Below are positions 14,839 through 22,394 of a stretch of 22,441 nucleotides of DNA, one piece after another. The stretch covers positions 1-22,441 of the forward strand of contig CAZHQC010000026.1 in the NCBI GenBank assembly GCA_964534135.1, written 5' to 3'. The stretch comes from JAKLQJ01 sp964534135 (GTDB lineage Bacteria; Elusimicrobiota; Elusimicrobia; Elusimicrobiales; UBA9959). The notes under the pieces were generated by a model, which ran no database searches, was not told the DNA's origin, and saw only the letters and a list, made by a program, of their open reading frames with translations. A program made the translations under genes and the position numbers. Position 1 is the first letter of the stretch. Each line of letters starts with the position of its first letter.

Positions 14839-15735
14839 TTAATTGGTCTTAATTTTCAGATGATCTTTTACCACTACTCCCATTTTAGATAAATTTTCAA
14901 CTATTGTCACACCGGCATTTTTCAGAGCCTTTATTTTCATCTCATGGGTTCCTGAATTACCTTCTACTATGGCCCCGGCATGGCCCATTGTTCTTCCCGG
15001 AGGGGCTGTTTTTCCGGCGATAAAAGAGAAGACGGGTTTGTCCATTTTTTCTTTGATAAATTTTGCCGCGTCTTCTTCTGCGCTGCCGCCTATTTCGCCT
15101 ATCATTACAATCGCTTTGGTTTCATCATCTTCATGAAACATTTTTAAGGTGTCGACAAAATTCATTCCTTGAATGGGGTCGCCGCCTATGCCAACAACGG
15201 TTGATTGGCCTATATCTTGTTGGGTTAATTGCCAGACAGCTTCATAGGTTAAAGTTCCCGAGCGCGAGACTATGCCTACTGGTCCTTTCTTATGTATATA
15301 ACCCGGCATTATTCCCGCTTTACATTCATCGGGAGTTATTACTCCGGGGCAATTTGGTCCTACAAGATTTACTTTTTTGCCTTGAGCTTTCATGGCAGTC
15401 AATTGTTTTTTTACTCGCACCATATCAATGACGGGGATACCTTCCGTTATGCAGATAATCACTTCGATGCCCGCGTGAGCGGCTTCCAAAATAGAGTCAG
15501 CGGCAAATGGCGGAGGAACAAAAATTAATGATGAATTAGCCTTTGTTTTTTCCATGGCTTCTTTCACGGTATTAAAAACCGGAATATCCAAATGGTTTGT
15601 TCCGCCTTTTCCGGGTGTTACTCCCGCGACTATATTTTTATTGTATTGGAGGCAAAGCTTGGCGTGAAATGTTCCTTGAGTGCCGGTAAATCCTTGAACT
15701 ATCATTCTCGAATCTTTATTTAAAAGTATGGACAT
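14839..15735 (-). CDS. sucD: Succinyl-CoA synthetase alpha subunit (ADP/GDP-forming)
   Basis: The alpha subunit of succinyl-CoA synthetase binds CoA and carries the phosphohistidine in the reversible reaction succinyl-CoA + Pi + NDP = succinate + CoA + NTP. The 298 residues closely follow the E. coli SucD pattern: QGFTGTQGTFH near the N-terminus (14-24), GVTPGKGG (38-45), VGPNCPGVITP (125-135), GIVSRSGTLTYEA (154-166), and the active-site H252 in MGHAGAIV. I place the start at ATG 15735 because it has a strong GGAG site 5-6 nt upstream and matches the family start (MSILLNKDSR); a frame open to 15765 would overlap sucC. The gene lies 16 nt after the sucC stop, and its partner is adjacent. Confidence 0.95.
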   Translation of the reverse strand: MSILLNKDSRMIVQGFTGTQGTFHAKLCLQYNKNIVAGVTPGKGGTNHLDIPVFNTVKEAMEKTKANSSLIFVPPPFAADSILEAAHAGIEVIICITEGIPVIDMVRVKKQLTAMKAQGKKVNLVGPNCPGVITPDECKAGIMPGYIHKKGPVGIVSRSGTLTYEAVWQLTQQDIGQSTVVGIGGDPIQGMNFVDTLKMFHEDDETKAIVMIGEIGGSAEEDAAKFIKEKMDKPVFSFIAGKTAPPGRTMGHAGAIVEGNSGTHEMKIKALKNAGVTIVENLSKMGVVVKDHLKIKTN

Positions 15736-15751
15736 GATATCTCCTTTGTTT

Positions 15752-16903
15752 TTATATGCTCGCAACCGCTTTTTGAGCCGCTTCCCATAGAGAATCAGCT
15801 TGATTTATTTTAATACCTGAATCGAGAAGGATTTGTTTTCCTTCCTTGACTCTTGTTCCTTCAAGCCTGACAATCAAGGGCACATTAAGATTAACTTTTT
15901 TTGTAGCCGCTACAACGCCATTGGCTATATCATCACATTTCATTATGCCGCCAAAAATATTAACAAGAACGGTTTTTACCTTTTCATCTTTCAATATAAT
16001 CTGAAAGGCTTTTGTTATTTGCTCCACAGTCGCGCTGCCGCCAACATCAAGAAAGTTGGCCGCGTTTCCGCCCGCAAGTTTTACGGTATCAAGTGTTGCC
16101 ATGGCAAGGCCCGCTCCATTTACCATACAGCCTATATTTCCGTCAAGGCCAATATAGTTTATGCCAATCTCTTTCGCTTCTTTTTCTATTTCCGAGGATT
16201 CATGATCTTCGAGGGTTTGTAAATCATTCTGCCTAAAAAGGGCATTATTATCGGTAACAATCTTAGAGTCCACCGCGAGCAAAGAGCCTCCTTTCGTTAT
16301 TACCAGAGGATTAATTTCAACGAGACTGGCGTCAATGTCTTTAAAAAGCCTGCAAAGGTTTTTTGCCAAAGCTGAGAATTCTTTATAAAGTTTTTTGTCA
16401 AAACCGAGTTTAAAAAAAAGTTCTCGCACTTGAAAATCCTGCAATCCTTCTCCTAAATCAACGGGAATTTTTACTATCTTATCGGGATTCGAATGAGCCA
16501 ATTCTTCTATGCTTGTTCCGCCTTCGGCTGAAGCGACCAATATGGCGGAGCAATCTTTTCTATCAAGAACTATGGAAAGATAAATTTCTCTCGCTATGTC
16601 GCTTGCTTCTTCAACAAGCACTTCTTTAACTTTTAGCGCCTGGCCTTTGGTTTGATGGGTCGCAAGTTCCATGCCCAGCATTTTTTCAATCAGTTCATAA
16701 GCTTCTTCCTTTGATTTTGCCAGTTTAACGCCTCCGGCTTTTCCTCTGCCGCCAGCTAAGACCTGCGCTTTTATAATCCATTTAGAGCCTTCAAGATTGA
16801 TTGATTTTGGATCCTCTCCCAGTTTTATAACGCCAAAACGTTTTGATGTCGGTATTTGATATTTTGCGAAAATGTCTTTTCCCTCATATTCAAGAAGCTT
16901 CAT
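15752..16903 (-). CDS. sucC: Succinyl-CoA synthetase beta subunit
   Basis: The beta subunit has the ATP-grasp nucleotide-binding domain and the C-terminal CoA-ligase domain. The 383 residues (E. coli 388) include IKAQVLAGGRGKAGG (44-58), VEINPLV near 195 where Mg-nucleotide is bound, and NIFGGIMKCDDIANGV near 315-330. ATG 16903 has GGAGG 5 nt upstream, the clearest ribosome binding site of the block. It is first in the sucC-sucD-corA-rimO series and diverges from korA across 249 nt. With korAB it forms the 2-oxoglutarate to succinate step of either an oxidative or a reductive TCA cycle. Nucleotide specificity (ADP or GDP) cannot be decided by eye. Confidence 0.95.
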   Translation of the reverse strand: MKLLEYEGKDIFAKYQIPTSKRFGVIKLGEDPKSINLEGSKWIIKAQVLAGGRGKAGGVKLAKSKEEAYELIEKMLGMELATHQTKGQALKVKEVLVEEASDIAREIYLSIVLDRKDCSAILVASAEGGTSIEELAHSNPDKIVKIPVDLGEGLQDFQVRELFFKLGFDKKLYKEFSALAKNLCRLFKDIDASLVEINPLVITKGGSLLAVDSKIVTDNNALFRQNDLQTLEDHESSEIEKEAKEIGINYIGLDGNIGCMVNGAGLAMATLDTVKLAGGNAANFLDVGGSATVEQITKAFQIILKDEKVKTVLVNIFGGIMKCDDIANGVVAATKKVNLNVPLIVRLEGTRVKEGKQILLDSGIKINQADSLWEAAQKAVASI

Positions 16904-16937
16904 TTATCCTCCAATTATCAACGGAATTAATGAAGAT

Positions 16938-17047
16938 AGAAGTCAGATGTTAAAGGCAAGAAATCAGATGAAAATAAGGAGTGTCCCTATAAATCTGGCC
17001 TCTTGCCGCTTGCTTCTTGCCTCTTGTTCCGTTGTTTGTCTTTGCCT
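16938..17047. repeat. Heptamer-phased, inverted repeat tract between sucC and korA
   Basis: The 249-nt divergent gap (16904-17152) contains about 100 nt with a 7-nt phase. The left half is purine-rich: AGAAGTCAGATG (16938-16949) recurs as AGAAATCAGATG (16959-16970), exactly 21 nt (three units) later. The right half is pyrimidine-rich, with units CTCTTGC, CGCTTGC, TTCTTGC and CTCTTGT from 17000 to 17027. The halves are inverted relative to each other: AGGCAAGAA (16954-16962) is the exact complement of TTCTTGCCT (17014-17022). Nothing here looks coding. Confidence 0.55.
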
Positions 17048-17049
17048 AA

Positions 17050-17067
17050 TATAATTTGTAGTATAAT
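17050..17067 (+). promoter_or_regulatory. Candidate -10 elements for korAB
   Basis: Two exact TATAAT hexamers lie at 17050-17055 and 17062-17067, about 85-100 nt before the korA ATG. No good -35 stands 16-18 nt upstream of either (the nearest TTGTCT, 17036-17041, is 20 nt from the second), because the heptamer tract abuts. A transcript would have a leader of about 80 nt with a T-rich stretch. Confidence 0.35.
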
Positions 17068-17152
17068 TCTTATCAGCAAGTCAATGCTGGAAAGTGGTTG
17101 TTTTTTTGTTTTTGAAGTGTAAAACTTAACAAAATAAAAGAGGCCCAAAAAA

Positions 17153-19006
17153 ATGGAAAAACCTGTTGTAAGTAAGAAAGATAAAATCAGTCATATTGAT
17201 TCCTCAACCATAATGTTTGCCGGCGATTCCGGCGACGGTATTCAGCTCCTTGGTCATCAGTTTGCCGATACCACCGCCATAGCCGGAAATGATTTAAGCA
17301 CTTTGCCCGACTATCCGTCGGAGATGCGCGCTCCCGCCGGTTCTCTTGGTGGTGTTAGCGGTTTTCAAATGAGTTTTGGCGACGATAATGTTATGACACC
17401 GGGAGCAAAACCCGATGTCTTAGTCGCAATGAATCCCGCTGCGCTAGCTGTTAATCTGGAAAAAATTGAGAACGGGTCCATAATAATATTAAACACAGAC
17501 ACTTTTACAGAGCAAGCTCTTGGAAAGGCCGGTTATGAAACCAATCCTTTGAATGACGGGACACTTTCAAATTACAGGGTAATCAAAATTCCCGTAAGCA
17601 CACTTGTGGAGACCACTTTAAGAGATTCCGGTCTTACTAGAGCTCAAGTATTAAAATGCAAAAATTTCTATATACTGGGTATTGTTTGTTGGATGTATGG
17701 TTTGTCCACAAAGCCCACCATTGAATGGATGAAAACCAAGTTTAAAAAGAATCTTCAGCTTCAACATGCCAATATTAAGGCTATAACCGCAGGTCGCGCT
17801 TATGCTGAGGCTACTCAAATTTTTGAAGCTAGGTTTCAGGTAAAAAAATCCATTGTCATGCCCGGAAAATACAGAAATGTTACCGGGAATGAAGCCACCG
17901 CTTATGGTTTGATTGCTGCTGCGGAAATGTTGAAGAAAAAACTTTTCTATGGTGCTTATCCCATAACTCCCGCCACCGATATTTTGCATGTCTTGGCACA
18001 ATACAGAAGTAAGAATATAAGAGTTTTTCAGGCTGAAGATGAAATAGCCGCAATTGCCTCAAGCATTGGGGCTTCTTATGCCGGAGCTTTTGCCGCAACA
18101 GGAACAAGCGGCCCTGGATTTTCTCTTAAGTCTGAGGCGCTTGGACTTGCGGTTATAGCGGAACTGCCACTTGTTATAGTTGATGTTCAGCGCGGTGGTC
18201 CTTCAACAGGTCTTCCCACTAAAACTGAGCAATCTGATTTATTGCAAGCTTTATATGGCAGACATGGAGAATCGCCTCTGGTTGTGATGGCGGCGACAAG
18301 TAGCGAGGATTGTTTTTATACTACGGTAGAGGCCGCAAAAATAGCTGTAAAATACATGACTCCCGTCGTGGTTTTGACTAATGCTTTCATTGCTAATGGT
18401 TCAGAGCCTTTTAATGTTACAAAGGCCTGTAAAATTAAAGATTTTAAATTTCCCAATCTTCCGCCAAAAGAGGATTTTAAATCTTATAAGCGGAATGAAA
18501 AAACTCTTGCAAGGCCTTGGGCTAAAGCGGGTTTGGCCGGTTATGAACATATTATAGGCGGTCTTGAAAAAGATGTGGAAACGGGCTGGATAAATTATAA
18601 GCCCTTAAATCATGTCAAGATGACAAAATTACGGGCTGAAAAAATAGTCCGGGTTGTTAAAGATATACCTCCCACTAAGATATATGGTAATCAGGAAGGA
18701 GAAGTTTTGGTTGTAGGCTGGGGTTCAACTTTTGGCGCCATAACCACCGCGGTAAATGAAGCCAGGAAGATGGGATTAAATGTTTCCTCTATTCATATAA
18801 AATATCTTAATCCCTTGCCTTCAGATTTAGGAACCATAATGAGAAGATTCAGAAAAATTCTGATACCTGAAGAAAATTTGGGACAATTCAGAATGATTGT
18901 GAAAGCCACTTATCTTATTGATCCCATTGGCCTGAACAAAACCGAAGGTCAGCCTCTGACTTCTGAAGATGTTCTTAGAAAAATAAAAAAACTTTTTGCG
19001 AGGTAA
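17153..19006 (+). CDS. korA: 2-oxoacid (2-oxoglutarate):ferredoxin oxidoreductase, fused gamma-alpha subunit
   Basis: This subunit of a thiamine-pyrophosphate oxidoreductase interconverts 2-oxoglutarate + CoA and succinyl-CoA + CO2 with ferredoxin. The 617 residues carry a gamma domain first (about 17-220, with GDSGDGIQLLG at 24-34), then the alpha pyrimidine-binding domain (about 245-440: GAYPITPATD 267-276, QAEDEIAAI 293-301, TGTSGPGFSL 316-325, TEQSDLLQALYGRHGESP 358-375) and a C-terminal transketolase-like domain II (about 505-610). Gamma-alpha fusion is the usual form of two-subunit KorAB. A GAGG site lies 9 nt before ATG 17153. Substrate choice rests on context: divergent sucCD, and sequence style unlike pyruvate or branched-chain enzymes. 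No separate ferredoxin-like delta subunit is present. A 177-bp insertion separates it from korB. Confidence 0.92.
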   Translation: MEKPVVSKKDKISHIDSSTIMFAGDSGDGIQLLGHQFADTTAIAGNDLSTLPDYPSEMRAPAGSLGGVSGFQMSFGDDNVMTPGAKPDVLVAMNPAALAVNLEKIENGSIIILNTDTFTEQALGKAGYETNPLNDGTLSNYRVIKIPVSTLVETTLRDSGLTRAQVLKCKNFYILGIVCWMYGLSTKPTIEWMKTKFKKNLQLQHANIKAITAGRAYAEATQIFEARFQVKKSIVMPGKYRNVTGNEATAYGLIAAAEMLKKKLFYGAYPITPATDILHVLAQYRSKNIRVFQAEDEIAAIASSIGASYAGAFAATGTSGPGFSLKSEALGLAVIAELPLVIVDVQRGGPSTGLPTKTEQSDLLQALYGRHGESPLVVMAATSSEDCFYTTVEAAKIAVKYMTPVVVLTNAFIANGSEPFNVTKACKIKDFKFPNLPPKEDFKSYKRNEKTLARPWAKAGLAGYEHIIGGLEKDVETGWINYKPLNHVKMTKLRAEKIVRVVKDIPPTKIYGNQEGEVLVVGWGSTFGAITTAVNEARKMGLNVSSIHIKYLNPLPSDLGTIMRRFRKILIPEENLGQFRMIVKATYLIDPIGLNKTEGQPLTSEDVLRKIKKLFAR

Positions 19007-19007
19007 A

Positions 19008-19184
19008 CCCCGTTAGAGATACACGGGTGGAAGTTGTATTGAAATATACTGAAAAGGTAAAAAATAAGAAGTTGTGTAACAAGGATTTTAAATATAAAGG
19101 TCGTCCGCACGCATACGAGATATTTTCGAGTTTTTAAAAAAAGAGTAATAAATAATGTATGTGCGAGGACTATCTCTAACGAGG
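19008..19184. mobile_element. MITE-like element inserted between korA and korB
   Basis: This 177-bp noncoding block has imperfect 14-bp inverted ends: CCCCGTTAGAGATA at the left (19008-19021) and its complement with one mismatch, TATCTCTAACGAGG, at the right (19171-19184). TAAA flanks both sides (19004-19007 and 19185-19188), as a target duplication would; a longer direct repeat, CGAGGTAAA, occurs at 18999-19007 and 19180-19188. Removing one copy leaves GCGAGGTAAATATG, in which korA ends and korB starts 2 nt later with its own GAGG site. Internally, 19103-19116 and 19157-19170 pair as 12 bp with two 2-nt bulges. It encodes nothing and has no transposase. Alternatively it is a native structured RNA regulating korB. 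Confidence 0.55.
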
Positions 19185-19189
19185 TAAAT

Positions 19190-20188
19190 ATGAATAGCGC
19201 AAAAACAAAACCTACAGCTAAAGATTATGCTTCAAAATGCCCTGTAAAATGGTGTCCCGGTTGCGGTGACTTTGCCGTACTCGCGCAAATGCAAAGAACC
19301 TTTGCGAACATGGGTATTCCTCATGAAGAATTTGCCGTAATTTCAGGCATAGGCTGTTCAAGCCGTTTGCCCTATTATTTGAATACTTATGGCTTTCACA
19401 CTATTCATGGTCGAGCTCCGGCAGTTGCATCGGGAGTTAAACTTGCAAATCCCGAACTTTCGGTTTGGGTTATAACCGGTGACGGAGATGGTCTTTCAAT
19501 AGGCGGCAATCATACTATGCATGCCATAAGAAAGAATATAGGGCTTAAAATAATTCTGCTTAATAATAGAATTTACGCTCTTACCAAAGGCCAGTCTTCC
19601 CCGACAACAAAAATGTATGTTACCACCAAAAGTTCTCCAACGGGAACTATAGATTATCCTTTTACTCCTTTAAGATTTGCCATAGGTCTTGATTGCACTT
19701 TTGTCGCCAGAGTAATGGATACGAATATGACTATGATGGCGCATGTTTTTGAAGCGGCGGCAAAGCATAAAGGAACCGCTTTTGTTGAAGTTTTTCAGAG
19801 ATGCGTGGCATTTACCAATGTCGAATTTGATCATTTCAAAGATAAGGAAAAAAAGGAAGATGTTTTGTTGCATGTTGAGCATGGTAAACCGCTTGTCTTT
19901 GGTAAAAATAGAGATAAGGGTATCGTTATAAATAACTACAAACCCGAAATAGTGGAATTTAAACACGGGAAAGTTCCACCCGAAGTGGTTGTTTACGATG
20001 AAACCAATACGGGCTTGGCCTATGTGTTAAGTGCTTTTGTCTATCCCGAGATGCCGGTTCCTGTCGGTATATTGAAAAATGTTGAAAAACCGGCGCATGA
20101 AGAATTAATGCAAAATAAGGAAGAAGAGGCCGGAGATATTAAACTTAAGAATATTCTTGAAGATCCCGGAGCTTGGGAAATAAATTAA
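19190..20188 (+). CDS. korB: 2-oxoacid (2-oxoglutarate):ferredoxin oxidoreductase, beta subunit
   Basis: The beta subunit binds the thiamine-pyrophosphate diphosphate end and one [4Fe-4S] cluster. The 332 residues show WCPGCGD (21-27), GIGCSSR (53-59) and C205 (FQRC), so the four likely cluster ligands are C22, C25, C56 and C205. The TPP/Mg motif is GDGDGLSIGGNH (97-108), ending in N125-N126 with I128-Y129 and LTKGQ. Length and order match KorB of two-subunit enzymes. A GAGG site (19181-19184) lies 5 nt before ATG 19190, but that GAGG belongs to the right end of the inserted element and can pair with its left end, so translation might depend on RNA folding. The gene converges on the SpoIID gene across 34 nt. 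Confidence 0.93.
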   Translation: MNSAKTKPTAKDYASKCPVKWCPGCGDFAVLAQMQRTFANMGIPHEEFAVISGIGCSSRLPYYLNTYGFHTIHGRAPAVASGVKLANPELSVWVITGDGDGLSIGGNHTMHAIRKNIGLKIILLNNRIYALTKGQSSPTTKMYVTTKSSPTGTIDYPFTPLRFAIGLDCTFVARVMDTNMTMMAHVFEAAAKHKGTAFVEVFQRCVAFTNVEFDHFKDKEKKEDVLLHVEHGKPLVFGKNRDKGIVINNYKPEIVEFKHGKVPPEVVVYDETNTGLAYVLSAFVYPEMPVPVGILKNVEKPAHEELMQNKEEEAGDIKLKNILEDPGAWEIN

Positions 20189-20206
20189 TAGAGATTAAAA
20201 AGATAG

Positions 20207-20230
20207 TTAGGCAGCCGGACAGCTAGGCGG
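20207..20230. repeat. Octamer-phased repeat running into the SpoIID gene end
   Basis: Three 8-nt units (TTAGGCAG 20207-20214, then one degenerate unit, then CTAGGCGG 20223-20230) lie at the korB/SpoIID convergent junction. The third unit is inside the SpoIID gene and supplies its last codons (Ala-Ala) and its TAG stop on the minus strand. It resembles the array at 3129-3152 in unit and position. Confidence 0.5.
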
Positions 20231-22337
20231 CTTTATTTTTTTTTCTTTTCTTTTTCAGGATGTATTTAATTTTGCTTAATTTTGTTCCCGGAAAGTAAAA
20301 TTCAAGTATTTCTCTGGCAGTACTTTTGTATTTTTTCGCCATGCCGGCCGCGCCCGATTGGCAAAGGCCCACGCCGTGGCCCCAGCCGCCGCCATATATC
20401 CAATAGTTTCGTATTCTGCCGTCTTTAAATCTATTTATTTCCATAAAAAACAAAGTGCTTTTTACAGAGCCAAAACCAAGAACATTGCGTATTAAGTGTT
20501 CGCGGTCTATGGTTATGGTTCTTTTTGTGCCGACAATTCTAAGGGCGTTTACATTGCCCGCGCCGCTTCTTTTTAAAGGAAATATTTTTTTTAATTTACC
20601 TATTTTATAGCGTTGGTTTATTCTGTGGTTTAAATCTTTATGTTTGATTATTCTAACCCATCTAAAATGCGCGGAAGAAGTGGTGCCGGGAGTATTGCAA
20701 TTTGAAGGGGGATTACTCATTATCCATTGATGGAATTCCCAGGGTGAATCCATATTTTTCTGTTCTTCTTTAGGTAGGTCTTGATGTGTCTTTAAGTATT
20801 TTACATTTCCCCAGCCCGTAACATCTTTTGAGGCTTGAATATGACCGCCGCAATTTGAATGATAAAATGTTTGAGCGGGTCGGCCCCGATAAGTTAATAT
20901 TTGGCCTTGAGTATCCACGACGGCATTATTTGTCGAATTTCTTTCCATTATTACGCCTTTATAAACTTGGCAATGCTGGCTGTCGCAAAGATGATAACCC
21001 CATTTTTTATGTTTTCCACCTCGCGCTTTTCTAATTAAAACTTGAGTTCTGGCAATTATAGCTTGGGCTTTAAGGGTTTCATAAGGCCACCAACTCAATA
21101 CTTCGCTTGGCACCACACCCAGTAAATATATTTCCATATCAACTATATTTACGATGCCTATTCCGCGGCCTTTAATGGGATATAATTCCATAATGCCTCT
21201 ATAAGCTCTATCTGAATTACGGAACCATGGATTTGAAGATTTTCTTATTCTTTCAAAGATTGTATAGCCTTTTTTTGGATTATTGGGTTTGATTAGTATG
21301 GGACCTGTAAATCTTCCAAAAACTTTATTTTCCGGATTTCTTAATACCACTTTGCCATTTCGATACATTGCCGTCCATATTTCATTCGGTGCGGCGCTGG
21401 CATAAAGTTTTTTTGATCTTTTGCCTATAACTTTAAAGCCTTCAAAAGACTTAAATTTCAATATTTTATTTATGCCTTGTCTACCCGTATTTTTTGTGCC
21501 TATGCCTACTCGTACTCTTGTGGATTTATCCAATATTTTAAGAGCATCAATGGGAGCCAGTTTTGGCGGTCCTTTAATTTTAAAGGGCGGGCGTATTTCT
21601 TCCGGTTGCTTTGTAAGTTTTCCCTCAAGCACCTTTATCATTTTGGAAGCTATGGGAAGCTTCGGCGCATAATCCAAAATTCTATGATATTGATTCCAGG
21701 CTTCATTAAATTTGTGATTGCGCGCGTAAATACCGGCAAGAGGCAGACGGGCTTCTATAAAAGAGGGGTCTTTACGCAGGGCCTCTATCAAATATTGTTC
21801 AGCCTCGTCATACATTTTAAAGTTAACATAAGCCCAGGCGATTATATAATCTATTCCCGAGAAGTCGGGCCTGAGTTTTTTGTATTTCTTCAAGTAACTC
21901 ATTGAATCTACTTTTTTATTTAAATGAGAGTAAACACTGCCGAGTCCCAAAAGAGACCTTGTGTGATTGGGCTGGTTTTTAAGCGCTTTTTCAAAGAGTT
22001 TGGCGGCCTCCGTATATTTGGCGAGGTGAAATTTCAGCCAGCCAAGTTCGCATAAAACATCGCTATTATTTGGCTGAATAAGCAGGGCTTGTTCGAAAAC
22101 TTTAGCTGCAGTTTCATATTTTCCCAGTTGTTTATAAACTATGGCGGCATTTAAAAGAGGCTTTATGTTTTTAGGGTTTAGGCGAGCTTTAAAAAGATAT
22201 TTATTGGTTGATTTGGTTAAATAGCCTCTTAAATAAAATGAATACGCCGTATTGCGCGTGAGTTGTGTTGATTGCGCTGAAAAAACAAAAGCGATTAAGA
22301 TAAGTGAAAATAGAAATATTTTTTTAAGTTGTCTCAT
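20223..22337 (-). CDS. Secreted TPR-SpoIID/LytB peptidoglycan protein
   Basis: This 704-residue protein starts with a signal peptide (MRQLKKIFLFSLILIAF, cleavage likely near residue 22), so it is periplasmic. About five TPR-like repeats follow (about 40-235), then a linker and a SpoIID/LytB domain (about 270-690). Motifs are VVPSEVLSWWP (408-418, E412 matching the catalytic glutamate of SpoIID), CDSQHCQVY (451-459, cysteines matching the zinc pair described for clostridial SpoIID), FYHSNCGG (491-498) and GWGHGVGLCQSGAAGMA (651-667). SpoIID is a lytic transglycosylase acting on stripped glycan during engulfment; in non-sporulating diderms such proteins are thought to trim cell-wall glycan, often at division. 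TPRs would add protein contacts. The start at ATG 22337 is set by the signal peptide; the frame opens at TTG 22394. The last codons come from an octamer repeat. Confidence 0.88.
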   Translation of the reverse strand: MRQLKKIFLFSLILIAFVFSAQSTQLTRNTAYSFYLRGYLTKSTNKYLFKARLNPKNIKPLLNAAIVYKQLGKYETAAKVFEQALLIQPNNSDVLCELGWLKFHLAKYTEAAKLFEKALKNQPNHTRSLLGLGSVYSHLNKKVDSMSYLKKYKKLRPDFSGIDYIIAWAYVNFKMYDEAEQYLIEALRKDPSFIEARLPLAGIYARNHKFNEAWNQYHRILDYAPKLPIASKMIKVLEGKLTKQPEEIRPPFKIKGPPKLAPIDALKILDKSTRVRVGIGTKNTGRQGINKILKFKSFEGFKVIGKRSKKLYASAAPNEIWTAMYRNGKVVLRNPENKVFGRFTGPILIKPNNPKKGYTIFERIRKSSNPWFRNSDRAYRGIMELYPIKGRGIGIVNIVDMEIYLLGVVPSEVLSWWPYETLKAQAIIARTQVLIRKARGGKHKKWGYHLCDSQHCQVYKGVIMERNSTNNAVVDTQGQILTYRGRPAQTFYHSNCGGHIQASKDVTGWGNVKYLKTHQDLPKEEQKNMDSPWEFHQWIMSNPPSNCNTPGTTSSAHFRWVRIIKHKDLNHRINQRYKIGKLKKIFPLKRSGAGNVNALRIVGTKRTITIDREHLIRNVLGFGSVKSTLFFMEINRFKDGRIRNYWIYGGGWGHGVGLCQSGAAGMAKKYKSTAREILEFYFPGTKLSKIKYILKKKRKKNKAA

Positions 22338-22365
22338 AGTGGAATATTTAAAGTTGAAGCTATAT

Positions 22366-22394
22366 CTTATAAAATTTTTATAATATACTCCCAA
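22366..22394 (-). promoter_or_regulatory. Candidate promoter of the SpoIID gene
   Basis: On the minus strand TTGGGA (22394-22389), a 17-nt spacer and TATAAG (22371-22366) lie upstream of ATG 22337, giving a leader of about 22-25 nt. This is the best-spaced sigma70-like pair in the window; both boxes match consensus partly (four of six and five of six). The rest of 22395-22441 shows no recognisable feature. Confidence 0.4.

Noticed and set aside
16012..16236. Plus-strand frames opposite sucC
   Set aside because: They overlap conserved sucC coding sequence and translate to low-complexity, unfamiliar protein; shadows of the real gene.
16938..17047. CRISPR array
   Set aside because: Units are only 7 nt long, tandem without spacers, and no cas gene is nearby.
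19007..19189. Small protein gene between korA and korB
   Set aside because: No frame with a start, ribosome binding site and meaningful length is present; inverted ends explain the block better.
22338..22394. TTG start extending the SpoIID protein by 19 residues
   Set aside because: It would bury the signal peptide that begins at ATG 22337, and the region holds a good promoter candidate.
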